A stretch of 41,645 nt of DNA, from contig KZ111154.1 of NCBI GenBank assembly GCA_002077045.2, positions 1,060,410-1,102,054 on the forward strand. Reading direction: 5' to 3'. Shown here one piece after another: positions 19,609 through 31,271 of this stretch (positions within the stretch are counted from its first letter, which is position 1; the number at the start of each line of letters is the position of its first letter). Both the position numbers and the translations under genes were made by a program. This DNA is from Rachicladosporium sp. CCFEE 5018. Lineage: Eukaryota; Ascomycota; Dothideomycetes; Cladosporiales; Cladosporiaceae. A model generated the notes under the pieces. The model was not told where the DNA came from. It made no database searches and saw only the letters and a list, made by a program, of their open reading frames with translations.

Positions 19609-19680
19609 ATTGTCTACTGTGATTACTGCCGATTCGCCCGTACTCAAGATCATCGACCTTGCCACAATAGACAATATAAG
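19609..19680 (+). promoter_or_regulatory. Amylase core promoter with inverted repeat and TATA-like box
   Basis: Arms ATTGTCTACTGTG (19609-19621) and CACAATAGACAAT (19663-19675) form a 12-of-13 inverted repeat with a 41 nt spacer. The right arm runs into ATATAAG (19674-19680), a TATA-like box about 80 nt ahead of the amylase ATG. The placement suggests a regulator site overlapping the core promoter. Confidence 0.45.
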
Positions 19681-19757
19681 TGCATGATCATCACACGTCA
19701 TTCATTGATCAGACCCATTGGGTACCACAACATCTGGCAATTGACTCCCTCATAAGC

Positions 19758-21577
19758 ATGCATATCTCGAGCATCTTCACAACGACATTGAGCCTAGCGC
19801 TCTGTCACAGCGCACATGCGGCCTCCAATGCAGCGTGGCGGAGTCGGTCCATATACCAAGTCCTCACAGATCGCTTCGCAAGAGCGGACGGCTCGGCAAG
19901 TGCGACCTGCGATGCATCTCAAGGACGTTACTGCGGCGGCAACTACCAAGGCATCATAAGCAAGCTGGACTACATTCAGGGGATGGGCTTCGACGCGATA
20001 TGGATTTCGCCGATTGTGAAGAACATCGAAGGTACTCTTATCATGAGTGCATACACATGAAAACCGAGGCTGACTATTCGACAGACACGACTGCCTACGG
20101 AGATGCTTACCATGGCTACTGGGCACAGGACATCACGTCCCTCAACTCACATTTCGGTACTTCTGGAGATCTGAAGGCGCTGTCTGCTGCTTTGCACGCA
20201 CGTGGCATGGTATGTATACCTCGCTTTTGTACTGACTATCCACATGCTGACCATGCTCGCAGTACCTGATGGTCGATGTGGTCGTCAATCACATGGCGTA
20301 CAACGCGAAGGGAAGCATTGCCAATATCGACTACACCAAGTTCCGACCCTTCAACAAGAAGTCGAACTATCACTTCCCTTACTGCACGATCGATTACAAC
20401 AACCTCGCCAACATGGTAAGTTCGGCTCGGTGCCCAGCACTGCTCGCATACCTTTTAAGATGCGTGCTAACGATTTCTCGCAGACCCAGATCCAAGACTG
20501 CTGGATCGGCGATACTCAAGTGCCACTTCCCGATCTACGGACGGAAGATCCTGTCGTCCAACTCGGCTATGCCGCCTGGATCGCAGGCCTCATACCGCAA
20601 TACGGCATTGACGGCATCCGCCTTGATACGGTCTTGCAAGTCAACACTGGCTTCTGGAGCACTTTCTTGGCTGCAGCGAATACCTATATGTTCGGCGAGG
20701 TCTACATCAATGATGCATCCTTCGTCTGCAACTATCAGAACTACTTGCCTGGTGTGCTGAACTATGGACTGTCAGTCAGACCTGCCTGAAGTGGTGTACC
20801 GTTCATGAAAGCTAATGTTGTCGCAGTTACTTCGCTCTCTTCAACGCCTTCAAGTCCACAACCACGGCACCGACGAATGCGATGACCGATTTGGCGACTG
20901 CAGTCAACAACGTAAAGAGCAAATGCAAAGACACGTCTCTCCTCGGCACCTTCAGCGAGAATCACGACAACCCACGTTTTGCGTTCGTCCAAGGAGACCT
21001 GGCTGCGGCGATGAACATTATTTCGTTCACGATGCTCGCTGATGGGATTCCAATCATTTACCAAGGCCAGGAGCAACGCTACAGCGCGAGCGGCAGCAAC
21101 AACGGTGGCAACGACCCCTTCAACCGGGAGGCGATCTGGTTCTCGCAGTACAACACTGCAGCGCCGTTGTATGGCCTAATCAAGAAACTCAACTGGGCGC
21201 GCAAGAACGCTTTCAAGGACGATAGCACCTACCTATCGTATCAGAGCTGGCCGATCTACACCGATACCACCACGATAGCGACGAAGAAGGGCAAGCTTGT
21301 GACTGTGACTTCCAACAAAGGCTCCACGGGCGCAAACTACACGCAGGTCATTCCTGCAGGCTACACGGCTGGTACTGTTGTAACAGAGCTGCTCGGTTGC
21401 ACTACACTCACAGCCGACAGCTCGGGACGCATCGCTGTGCCCATGGGTCTTGGGCAGCCCAGAGTGTACTATCCTACTGCGAACAGGGGCTCGCAGTGCG
21501 GAGGAACGACAACCAGATCGAGGTCTGTCACGTTGGGGTTCTCTCCGCTAAAGAAACTGGCGCGAAGGAAGCGGTAG
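19758..21577 (+). CDS. Secreted alpha-amylase, glycoside hydrolase family GH13
   Basis: Five exons (19758-20031, 20085-20209, 20263-20415, 20484-20770, 20827-21577) with four 47-68 nt introns give 529 residues. A signal peptide (to about AHA, residue 21) predicts secretion. The layout matches fungal TAKA-type amylase: RSIYQVLTDRFAR, YCGGNYQGI, region I DVVVNHM, nucleophile Asp232 in GIRLDTV, acid/base Glu256 in FGEVY, transition-state Asp327 in ENHDNPRF, and the C-terminal beta domain with the Cys-Gly ends. It hydrolyses internal alpha-1,4 bonds of starch or related glucans. Unusually, the Lys-His that follow the nucleophile in the classic enzymes (DTVKHV) are Leu235-Gln236 here (DTVLQV), so product pattern or substrate may differ. 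There is no starch-binding domain, and the C-terminus ends in a basic run (KKLARRKR). Confidence 0.93.
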
Positions 21578-22120
21578 ACTGGGACGTCTTGCATTGATGG
21601 CGTTCTTGATCAGAGTGTGGGCTGCATGAATGATGTTGGGTAGATGACGCTTAATGACTTGCTAATGAGACGATGTATATACGACTTTACTTCTGACGAC
21701 TTGCACTACATCATTTCTTGCCGCTCATTTCATTCCGTTGACATCGTGGTGAATATACTGTACTGTACCACATGGCCACGTGACGGAAGTGCCAAGCCTG
21801 CGTGAGTCGGGAGTCGCGACTTCCCGACATGGAAACGCGAACTTCTCCTACAGAACACATGCCACCTCACCTCCGACACTGCATCCATCTCTTCATCTTC
21901 GCAATCGCCGCATCCTCACAGGAGAGCTAGGCTTCACTTGCCCTAGAGGTGTTTCACGCTTTCCCCAAGCCACTTCTACGCAACACCCTCTTCATCAGCC
22001 ATTTCTAGTCAAACCTCCGCCCTCTGCCTACTTCACATCGGAGCGTAACCCACCGTCCCTGGACTGCCTACGTCCCAGTTCTTCTTGTCCATCAGAAAGT
22101 TCCTGTAGCGAGCTCAAAAG
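21578..22120. other. Intergenic region between amylase and SPT6
   Basis: The 3' flank of the amylase gene and the SPT6 promoter/leader, which becomes CT-rich towards the start (CAAAAGATGGC). I see no other gene or element. Confidence 0.5.
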
Positions 22121-25100
22121 ATGGCGAGTAACCCTTATTTCGACACGGCTGCTCAGGAGGCCAGCGAAGAGGAGGAAGAGGAGGAGCTCGATGAAGATGG
22201 TAATCCCACCACTCGCCCCAGCAGGAAGACCCGCGATGCCGATATGGATGATTCCAGTGAGGAGGACGACGATGACGATGAGGAGGCCGCGCGAGCCATT
22301 CGGGAAGGTTTCATCGTAGACGAGGATGAGGACGACGAGGAAGAGAAGGCACGAAAGCGGCAGGAGCGCAAGGAGGAGAGGAAGAAGCGGCGGAGGGAGG
22401 AGGCTGAGGATGATATGCTGGACGATGAGGATCTGGACCTGATCGGTGAGACGCATGGTGGGGAACAGAGGCAGGCGAAGGAGAGCAAGTTCAAGCGATT
22501 GAAGAGAGGCCATCGCGAAGATCGTGCAAGCGTAGAAGCGAGGGGAGTGCAAGACATCTTCTCGGACGAGGAAGACGGCGGCGAGGGTGCTGGAGCGGCA
22601 GCACGGGCGCGCGCGTTCGGTGGCTATGGCGACGAGATGGATGACTTCATCGAGCAAGACGAGTTCCCAGACGAGGACGGCGAGAGATTGCGAGATGATC
22701 TGGAGATCCGACAACCTTCGAAGTCGGGCTACACGAGTCTGCAAAAGCTGAAAGAGTCTGGCCTGACCGAAGCCGAGCAGGAGGACATCATGGGCGCATT
22801 CGGTGAAGGCAACGAGTTCGAGTGGGCTCTCGCCGTGGAGAAGGACATCATGGCAGATGAAGCCGACTCTGGTCGCCCGACAGAGCTGAAAGATGTCTTC
22901 GAGCCATCGCAGCTGAAAGAGAAAATGCTGACTCCGGAAGACGACCTTATACGCATGACCGACGTGCCGGAGAGATTCCAGCTTGCGCGCAAGCCATACA
23001 AGGATATCATGGACTTGACTGAGGAGGAGCAGATCGAGCGTTCTGCAGAAGAGGCGAAGTGGATCTCGAACATCATGTACCCTCGGCAAGGCCGAAGACT
23101 GGACAACTTGCGAGAGCCTTTCGAGCAGGCAGTCGCGAAGGTTTTGCACTTCATGAATGTGGAGAACCTCGAGCCGCCCTACATCTTTCAGAATCGCAAG
23201 GATTATCTCATCCACACCGAGCGGATTGCACGTACCCCGGATCCACGTTATCCGGATGAGCCGCAACACGAGATGCATGCTGAGAAGCTCATTACCCAGA
23301 CCAACCTCTGGGAGCTTTTCGACTTTGACCTTCAGTATCGTGCCTTCGCAGAGAAGCGGGAGGTGATCCGCAACAGCGTTGCAGCGCTGAAGGAAGCGAA
23401 CGCGGACTTTGAGGATGCCGTGTTCGACGACTTGGTGCCTGCGGCTGCTGAGGTTGGAGAGTTGCAGGACATCCAAGATTACCTCAACTTCACGTACTCG
23501 CAACAATTGAAGGACCTTGCTCTCGATACTGACCTAGATGGCACGAATGGGGCGAACGGCGCTCCGAAGCGTGCTCGAGGCGCACGCGGCGTATGGGACA
23601 AGATCCGGGCGGGTCCAGCATACCACTACGTCCGAGCATTCGGCATCACAGCGGACGCTTTCGCGCAGAACGCGTCAAATGTGGGGCGTAAGCACTACAC
23701 CGAAGACATTCAGTCCAGGCCCGATGACTTCGCAGACACGCTCGTACAGGACCCAGACTACCGCACTGGAGCTGATATGATGACTTCTGGCAAGGCGATG
23801 TTTGTCGAAGAGCTGGCAATGAGCCCTCGTCTACGGAAGCACATGCGGGTGCTCTATGCAACGAACATGCTCTTCGATGCTGTCCGCACGGACAAGGGCA
23901 TGAAGCAGATCGACGTCGATCACCAGTACTACGACTTCAAGTATCTGCGCAACTACGACATCCGAGCGTTCGTCGACCGTCCAGAGATGTTTCTCCGCAT
24001 GTTGGAGGCGGAGGAGCAAGGTCTGATTGAGATCAAGATCCGCTTACAAAACGAGCGACGGCTTCGCGACGAGTTGCGCAGAGGCATCGAATCAGATGGC
24101 TTGTCCGAAGCTGCTGAGCAGTGGAACTCTCTGCGGCGGGAAGCGCTCGAGAAGGCGCTGCAAAAGCTGCACGTGGTCATCACGAAAGGACTGAAAGATC
24201 ACCTCAAGAACCAATGCGAGAACAAAATTGCGGTCATCTGCCGAGATGAGTACAGCAGGAAGCTTGATCAAGCGCCGTACAAGCCCAAAGGCATGGTCTT
24301 GGGTACTACGCCACGCGTGCTTGCCCTCAGCAACGGCGCAGGTGAGCGAGTCGATGCTATCTGTTGGGCCTACGTGGACGAAACCGGCAGAGTGCTAGAG
24401 AACGGCAAGTTCGGCGATCTGCGTCTGGGTAACCAGGAGAAGTATATTCCCGATGGTAAGGACATCGCGCCGTTCGTTGAGCTTGTTGAGCGCCGGAAGC
24501 CCGATGTCATTGCTGTCTCTGGCTGGTCAGTGGAGGCCAAGCGACTCTATCGCGATCTGCAGGACATTGTCGAGCTGCACAAGCTTATGAGCACTGCATA
24601 TGAGGACCCAGACGAGGACAAGGAGGTGTCGGACCCACTCGAGGTGGTCATGATCAATGATGAAGTCGCCAGACTCTATCATGCACTGCCACGAGCAGCC
24701 ATCGACCATCCGGGAGTACCTCCTCTCACTCGGTACTGCATTGCGCTCGCCATGTACATGCAGAACCCCATGAAAGAGTACGCTGCACTTGGTGATAACA
24801 TCACCTCGATCACCTTCGATCCAAACCAGCAGCTCATCCCCAAAGCGAAGCTGAAGAAGCACCTCGATACTGCAATGGTCGACATGGTTAATCTTGTCGG
24901 GATCGACATTAACGATGTCGTTAACGACAAGTCTACCGAGAATCTCCTGCAGTACATATGCGGCCTTGGCCAGCGGAAAGCCGGTCAGATGATCAAGACT
25001 GTCAATGGCTGGGGTCACGAAATGATCACTCGAGGCCAACTTGTCGGTGACATGGAACACGGTCTGCGCCCGTCCGTGGGTGCGAAGTGCTTCGAGAATT

Positions 25101-26553
25101 GCGCAAGCTTTCTGTACATCGTGTACGATCAGACGGAGAATGACGCCGACTACCTTGACAATACGCGTATCCACCCTGAGGACTATGACATTGCGCGCAA
25201 GATCGCTGCTGACGCGCTCGAGTTCGACGAGGAAGACATCAAGACTGAGGTCGATCATGGTGGGCCTGGTGCTGTTGTACGGAAGCTCGTTGCGGACGAT
25301 GCACAAGACAAGGTCAACGATCTCTTGCTTGAGCAGTATGCTGAGCAGCTAGAGACCAAGTTCGGCCAGCATAAGCGAGCCACGCTCGAGAGCATCCGTG
25401 CGGAGTTGCAGAACCCCTTCGAAGAGCTGCGACGCAACTTCACCTACCTCAACAGCAGCGAGACATTCACCATGCTTACTGGTGAGACGGAGAAGACGCT
25501 TCAAGAAGGCATGATCATCTCTGTCTCAGTCCGCCGCACATTCGGCGACCACCTCGAAGTTAAGCTCGACTGCGGCATCGATGGAGGCATCTCGTCGACC
25601 GAGTTCCCAGAAGACATGGAGAAGAATGGTCTTGAAGCTCGTCAAGTTTGGCAATCGAATCAGGTCATACAGGCCAAGATCACGCATCTCGATACGAGAA
25701 AGCTCACTGCGCAGTTGACTATGCGTGAACAAGAGCTGCGGAAGCCATTCAAGCGGGAAATGTACCACGGTGTCGATGAGTGGGACGATGATCAAGAGGC
25801 TCGGGACACACGAGAGATGAAGAAGGCCACATCGAATGACTCTTCTGCTCGAATCCAGCGTGTTATCAAGCACTCACTTTACCGCGCTTTCAACTCTGCG
25901 CAGGCTGAGGCTGAGCTGGCTAAGCAGGGTCGTGGTGACTGCATCATCAGACCTAGCAGTAAGGGGACCGACCATCTCGTCATCACTTGGAAGGTGCACG
26001 ACGGAGTCTTCAAACACGAAGACGTGCTGGAACTCGACAAGGAGAACGAATTCAGCGTTGGCAAGACGCTGCGTGTCGACAAAGCCACTTACAGCGATCT
26101 CGACGAATTGATTGTGCTCCACGTCAAGGCCATGGCGAAGAAAGTGGACGAGATGATGGGTGATGATCGGTACCAGAGTGGAACTAAGCAGCAGGCTGGT
26201 ATGTCTTTGGTCTTACTCCTAATCTTCGTAGTCTTATTACTAACACCCTCACAGAGGCATGGCTGACAACCTACACCGACGCCAACCCCAAGCGCAGCAT
26301 GTACGTCTTCTGCATCGACCGCTCGTACCCAGGCTACTTCCACCTTGGCTTCAAACCCGGCCGCGACGCGGGGACGTTCTTCTGGCCTGTCAAGGTGATC
26401 CCGTCGGGGTTCCAGTTGCAAGGGAACAAGTATCCGGATATGAGGGCGTTGAAGAATGGGTTCAAGTTGCTGGTGGCGAATCATGGGACGGGTGGGGTGA
26501 AAGCACATGGGAATGGAGTGGTGAATGGAGGGAGGGCGGTACATGCACGGTAG
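22121..26553 (+). CDS. SPT6: Transcription elongation factor / histone chaperone Spt6
   Basis: Exons 22121-26198 and 26255-26553 (56 nt intron with TACTAAC branch) give 1458 residues, normal for Spt6. Spt6 travels with RNA polymerase II and restores nucleosomes behind it. Order: a strongly acidic N-terminus (Glu/Asp runs in the first 100 residues); the HTH and core region; a YqgF/RNase H-like fold from about residue 730 (PRVLALSNGAGERVDA); a helix-hairpin-helix region with ICGLGQRKAGQMI; a DLD-type segment; an S1 domain from about 1120 (LQEGMIISVSVRRTFGDHLEVKL); and a tandem SH2 from about 1245 with GDCIIRPSSKG, the phosphopeptide-binding arginine motif. Exon 2 adds the end of the second SH2, finishing with YPDMRALKNGFK. 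The junction restores EAWLTTYTDANP, which supports the splice. Confidence 0.95.
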
Positions 26554-26956
26554 GACAGTGTTGTGGCATCGAAATGATTGGAGAGCGAAATATTGGGCTG
26601 GTGCGTTTCTATATGGCGTTGCCGCGAGAGGAGGCAGGTGGTGTAAGACTAGGTTGCATACCGCGAGCCAGCAGCGTATCACAGCAGGCGCATCCAAAAA
26701 GTCATCCACCATCGAGAGAACAGAAACCTCTGAGCAAGTTCGCTCCTGCCGGTGTCCACGGCGCTTTCCTGTTAATCATGAGTGGGATATGTGATTGCCT
26801 CTCAGCTCCCTGCCATGCGAGTAAACAACGGAAAGTCGCCTTCTCACTTCACTCACCCTCGTCCGCAACAATCGCACTTCTTACTTCCACAGTCCATACG
26901 CACGACAGTCCGCCAACGGAATAGACACGCTCACTTCACATCCAGTTACAATCACG
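26554..26956. other. Intergenic region between SPT6 and the aquaporin gene
   Basis: About 400 nt that holds the SPT6 transcript end and the aquaporin promoter/leader (ending ATCACGATGG). Nothing else is recognised. Confidence 0.5.
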
Positions 26957-28034
26957 ATGGCAGATTCCACCCTCCCTCTCCACCACGGCCCACCTCCAGC
27001 GAGTAAACCTCTGCCATCGAAATCCCAGACACCGCTTCCCTCTTCGCTCCGCGATCGCCACCTCTCCTTCCTCTCACCCGCCCTCTACAACCTCCTGATC
27101 GCCATCCTCTCAGAATTCCTCGGCACAACCTTCTACCTCTTCTTCGCCCTCTCCTGCTCGCAAATCGCGCACACGCCCGCTTTACCCGGCGTTCCAGCTG
27201 CTGACTTGGCGATTGCGGTGCTGAACCCGACGGCGCCGATGATTTATACGGCGTTGGGGTTTGGGTTTAGTTTGCTGGTTTGGGGATGGGGTTTCTTCAA
27301 GGTTACGGGGGCGTTGTTTAGTCCGGCTGTGGCGGTTGGGATGGTTGTGCTTGGGACGTTGGAGAAGGGCAGGGCAGTTGGGGTGGTGTTTGCGCAGTTT
27401 GCGGGGGCGCTGGCGGCGGCGGGGTTGGTGAGCGGGCTGTTTCCGGGGAGGCTGAGAGGGGAGACGACGTTGGGTGGAGGGACTAGTGCTGTGAGGGGAT
27501 TTTGTGAGTGATCGAAGAGAGAGGAAGGAAGGGAAGAAGATTGCTGACTAGAGGCCAGTCATCGAGATGTTGTTGACGACTGCTTTTGTATTCTCGGTGT
27601 TCGTGCTGGCTGCTGATAAGCACAAGGGAACTGTCCATACTCATCTCAACCTACCACATCACGACTTCGACTGACCTCGATCGCAGTTCCTAGCACCCAT
27701 CGGCATCGGCCTCTCCCTCTTCCTCACTCAGCTCGTCGGCCTCCCCTTCACCGGTGCCGGCCTAAACCCAGCCCGCTCATTCGCCACCGCAGTCCTGAAC
27801 CGCCATTTCCCAACCTACCACTGGATCTATTGGCTCGCACCAGTACTTGGAGGTATCCTCGCAGCGGGGTTCTACAAGTTAACAAAGTTCCTTGAGCTCG
27901 AGACTGCGATTGGGATGCGCGGCGAGGGTGCGCTGGGCCATCGCAGGGGAGTCAGCAATGCTAGCAGCAATGCCACGGCTGGTGGGGCTATGATGGCCCA
28001 GGCACATCATGGGCATGTGTTGCAGCCGGTGTAG
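26957..28034 (+). CDS. Aquaporin-like channel (MIP family) with an atypical first NPA box
   Basis: Three exons (26957-27503, 27559-27632, 27687-28034) with two introns of 55 and 54 nt give 322 residues. Six membrane segments follow a Pro/Ser-rich cytosolic N-terminus. The second pore motif is canonical (GAGLNPARSF, residues 230-239), with Arg237 of the selectivity filter. The first is SPA (GALFSPAVAVG, residues 122-124), so its usual Asn is Ser. Family members conduct water or small solutes such as glycerol or H2O2 across plasma or vacuolar membranes; the substrate cannot be told. Both splice junctions fall within conserved helices (RGFFIEMLL and KHKGTFLAPIG), which supports them. After the TAG at 28032 the same frame stays open for 43 more codons, so the annotated end may be a truncated tail. 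Confidence 0.85.
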
Positions 28035-28166
28035 GAGCATGGGGATCTTGAGAAGGGATCGCAGGGTGGCGTTGGTGGTGTTGGAGTGCACGATGCGAAT
28101 GCGAGTGACTCGGTTACGACGAACGATTTGCGTTCACCAAGGCTGAGTGGACAGCGCGAGCACTAA
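28035..28166 (+). other. In-frame open tail after the aquaporin stop
   Basis: Following TAG 28032-28034, the aquaporin frame continues as EHGDLEKGSQGG and on to SPRLSGQREH before TAA at 28164. The hydrophilic Gly/Ser/Asp composition resembles a cytosolic channel tail. Chance openness over 43 codons in GC-rich DNA is not rare, so this is only suggestive. Confidence 0.35.
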
Positions 28167-29010
28167 TGGCTGGTGTTATCTTCGCGGACGGGAGCTTTGA
28201 ACTCGAGGAGGATGGGATGAAGGGCATGGGTGATGGAACAGTCCGCTGGATCTTGCATGTTTGAAGACAGACTATGATAGGAGCTGAACATCTTTGCAAG
28301 TAGATGACATTGGAACGAGATTGCTTAGCTAGGCAGATGTACATACATAGCTTGATAGATTAGCAGGGTTTGCCCATTGCTGCTATGCGTTGGCCGCAAT
28401 ATTCCACAGAGTCTGCCAAGTCGATTGTTCCAGCGTGTTGCAGTTGAACAGATTGGCTCCATGTCGTCTCCCAACAGTTTGCAGATCATCATCGTCAAGT
28501 TTGCCAAGAGTCCCCTTTCTATTTCCAGGGCATTCCGGGATAAACATGCTCCGCCACCTAGGCTGATCATGCATGTAACTGTACGATGAACACGAGGCGC
28601 CGGCACCGCTGACCCCGGATGCTGCAGTAACTCCTGTTCTCGTGCATCAACGTGAGAAGAAGCAGGATATCACACGCATCACCAGACATTCATTTGAAGT
28701 ATTCGCCACACTCGAGAGAATAACAGTCGCTTCAGGGTCGTTCCTGCCGATTATCCCGCCTCGTCACCTGATTCGTCACCACCCAAGAGTCGTTGCGCGA
28801 CAACCAAAGCGACACCCTGCTTTGCGATTCCCGCCACACACACGACACTCGCTACCAGTAACACCCATCGACAACAGCATATTATCCACCACCTCGCCGT
28901 CGCATACACTGCGCACTACCTCCGCACCCTGCTGACGACCCCTTCGTCGCTCCCGGCGCTTCCGCCACTGTCAATCACCCCCATACAACAACACTGGCCG
29001 CGCCGCCACC
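28167..29010. other. Upstream region of the FLC-like gene
   Basis: About 840 nt without a supported gene. The last 150 nt are C-rich and pyrimidine-rich and end CGCCGCCACCATGCG, a long leader with a strong start context for the FLC-like gene. Confidence 0.5.
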
Positions 29011-31271
29011 ATGCGCTTCACCTTTGCAGCATTCCTATCCGCCCTCCTGGCTCTCACCCCCTTCGTCACAGCAAGCAGCGGCATACTTCAATCGCGCTCG
29101 CTAGCGCAATGTCAGCAGAACAGCAGCTTTAGCGCCTCCCTCTTCGACGTCCTCTTCACAGCCGATGATGGAATCCTAGACTTCAACATCACTGGTGTGA
29201 GTACCGTGCAAGGCAATGTCACCATCGAGCTAGTTGTCTTCGCGTACGGACTCAAGGCGTATACGAAGACTATCGACCCCTGCGAGTCGGATCTGGAGGG
29301 TCTGTGTCCTATGCAACAGGCGCCATTGAATATCAAGAGTAATACGCAGGTGCCTGCAGATGCGCTGAGGCAGATTCCAGGGATCACGTACACGGTGCCG
29401 GATCTGGATGCGAAGGTGCAGGTTTACTTCAACTTGACCAGTACGGGGCAGTCGGTGGCTTGCGTGGAGGCTGAGCTGTCGAATGGAAAGACTGTGTATC
29501 AGTCGGCTGTCGGATGGAGTATCGCTTGTGTGTCTGGACTGGCGCTGCTGGCTTCTGCTGTGACGGCTGGACTTGGACACTCGAATACTGCTGCGCATGT
29601 GGCTGCGAACGCGATGGCGTTGTTCGGATACTTCCAGGCGCAGGCATTCATTGGCATGACCGCTGTGTCTCTACCTCCTATCGTTTCCGCATGGACGCAA
29701 AACTTCCAGTGGAGCATGGGCATCATTCGCTTGGGCTTCCTTCAGGACATTGCTACATGGTACCAGCGCGCTACTGGCGGCACGCCTTCCACCGTACTGT
29801 CGAATCTTAGTCAGACTTCAGTGCAAGTGCAAAAGCGCAGCATCGACGCATACTCCCATACTATGGAAGCCGCCATTAGCAACCTCAAGCGAAGTGTTCT
29901 GGGTGCCCGAAGTAACGCTGGCGGGCCCAGTAACACCGACTCCTCCAACACCGTCATTGTCAAAGGCATCGACCGCGTGGGCTTTCGAGCTGGCATCGAG
30001 GAGTCGAACATCTTCATGACTGGCTACATGATCTTCATCGCTTTCGTCATGTTCACGATCATTGGTGTGCTCCTCTTCAAAGGTGTTTGCGAGTTACTCA
30101 CCCGGGCTGGCCGCATGAAGGGTGACAAGTTCAAGGACTTCCGCAATGGCTGGACCACTGTACTCAAGGGCATCATGTTCCGTATTGTGCTCATTGGCTT
30201 CCCGCAGATGGTCGTCTTGTGCTTCTGGGAGTTCACACAGCGCGACTCCGGAGCGATCGTGGTTTTGGCTGTCTTCACCATCTTCGCTATGCTGTCTATC
30301 CTAGCATGGGCTGCGAGTAAGGTCATCCGACTTGCGAGGCGCAGTATCTCGATGCACAAGAACCCGGCATACATCCTTTACTCAGACCCGGTGTCTCTCA
30401 ACAAGTGGGGCTTCCTTTACGTGCAGTTCAAGGCTACGGCATACTTCTGGGTCGTGCCTGCTTTGATCTACATTCTGATCAAGGGACTATTCGTTGCTCT
30501 TGTACAATCCAGTGGAATCATTCAAGCCATCGCATTCGTGGTCATCGAGGCGCTCTACCTTATCGCGGTCTGCGTCATGCGGCCATACATGGACAAGAAG
30601 ACGAACGGCTTCAACATCTCGATCTGCGTGATCAACTTCTTGAGCTCGATTTTCTTGCTTGTGTTCACCGAGATCTTCAATCAGCCCGTAAGTACTCTCG
30701 ATACTCCTCGAGCATGTTGCATCACTGACACAACATATAGGGCATCGTTACCGGCGCCATGGGCGTCATCTTTTTCGTCTACAACGCAGCCTTCTCCCTC
30801 ATTCTGCTTATCATCGTCCTCGTAGCGAGCATCATCGCCGTCTTCGCCAAGAATCCAGACACGCGCTATCAGCCAATGCGCGACGACCGCGGCAGCTTCA
30901 TCAAGTCTTCCAACAACTTGAATACCGAGCTCGACGCTCTTGGTGCTACAGCCCGCGGCGAGTCCCGCCACCACAAGGGCGCGAGGATCGAGGACGACGA
31001 CGACTCATGGTCGGGTGCTAGTGGCGATCCGAAGCATGGAGTGCAGGGGCAGACGGCGTACATGGGTAGCCACAATAACTCCTACTCTGACGCGCCGCCA
31101 AGGAGTCCGGGGTTCCAGTCAGATGCTGCGAGTGGGAGGCACGCGGCACCACCTAGCTTCCAGAGCAGAGGCGGTACTGCGAGCCCTTATGACAATTCAC
31201 GGAACGGATCGTTTCGCGGTCAAGGGAACGCCGCACCGAGCCCATGGCAAAGAGGCGCTGGATATGACTAG
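29011..31271 (+). CDS. FLC-family (flavin carrier / TRP-like) multispanning membrane protein
   Basis: Exons 29011-30687 and 30741-31271 (53 nt intron) give 735 residues. A signal peptide (MRFTFAAFLSALLALTPFVTA) precedes a luminal ML-like lipid-binding domain (about residues 25-165, with paired cysteines and N-glycosylation sequons), then about nine membrane helices of the TRP-like domain (about 170-620). A long disordered Ser/Gly/Pro-rich cytosolic tail ends SPWQRGAGYD. This order (ML-like plus TRP) is that of yeast Flc1-3 and fungal TRP-like proteins, linked to FAD import into the ER, cell-wall integrity and calcium homeostasis. The exon junction restores NQPGIVTGAMGVIFF within a helix. The exact transport substrate is unsettled in the family. 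The stop overlaps another open frame described separately. Confidence 0.9.

Noticed and set aside
22028..23506. A 492-codon open frame on the minus strand opposite the SPT6 5' half
   Set aside because: It mirrors the acidic, codon-biased SPT6 coding strand; the peptide is Leu/Val-rich without domain structure, and SPT6 on the plus strand is certain.
24527..25306. A 259-codon minus-strand frame inside SPT6
   Set aside because: A shadow of conserved SPT6 coding sequence.
6023..28034. Stop readthrough that adds a peroxisomal targeting signal, as known for some fungal glycolytic enzymes
   Set aside because: None of the extended BTB, HET or aquaporin products ends in an SKL-like tripeptide, and none of the stops has the favourable TGA-CTA context.
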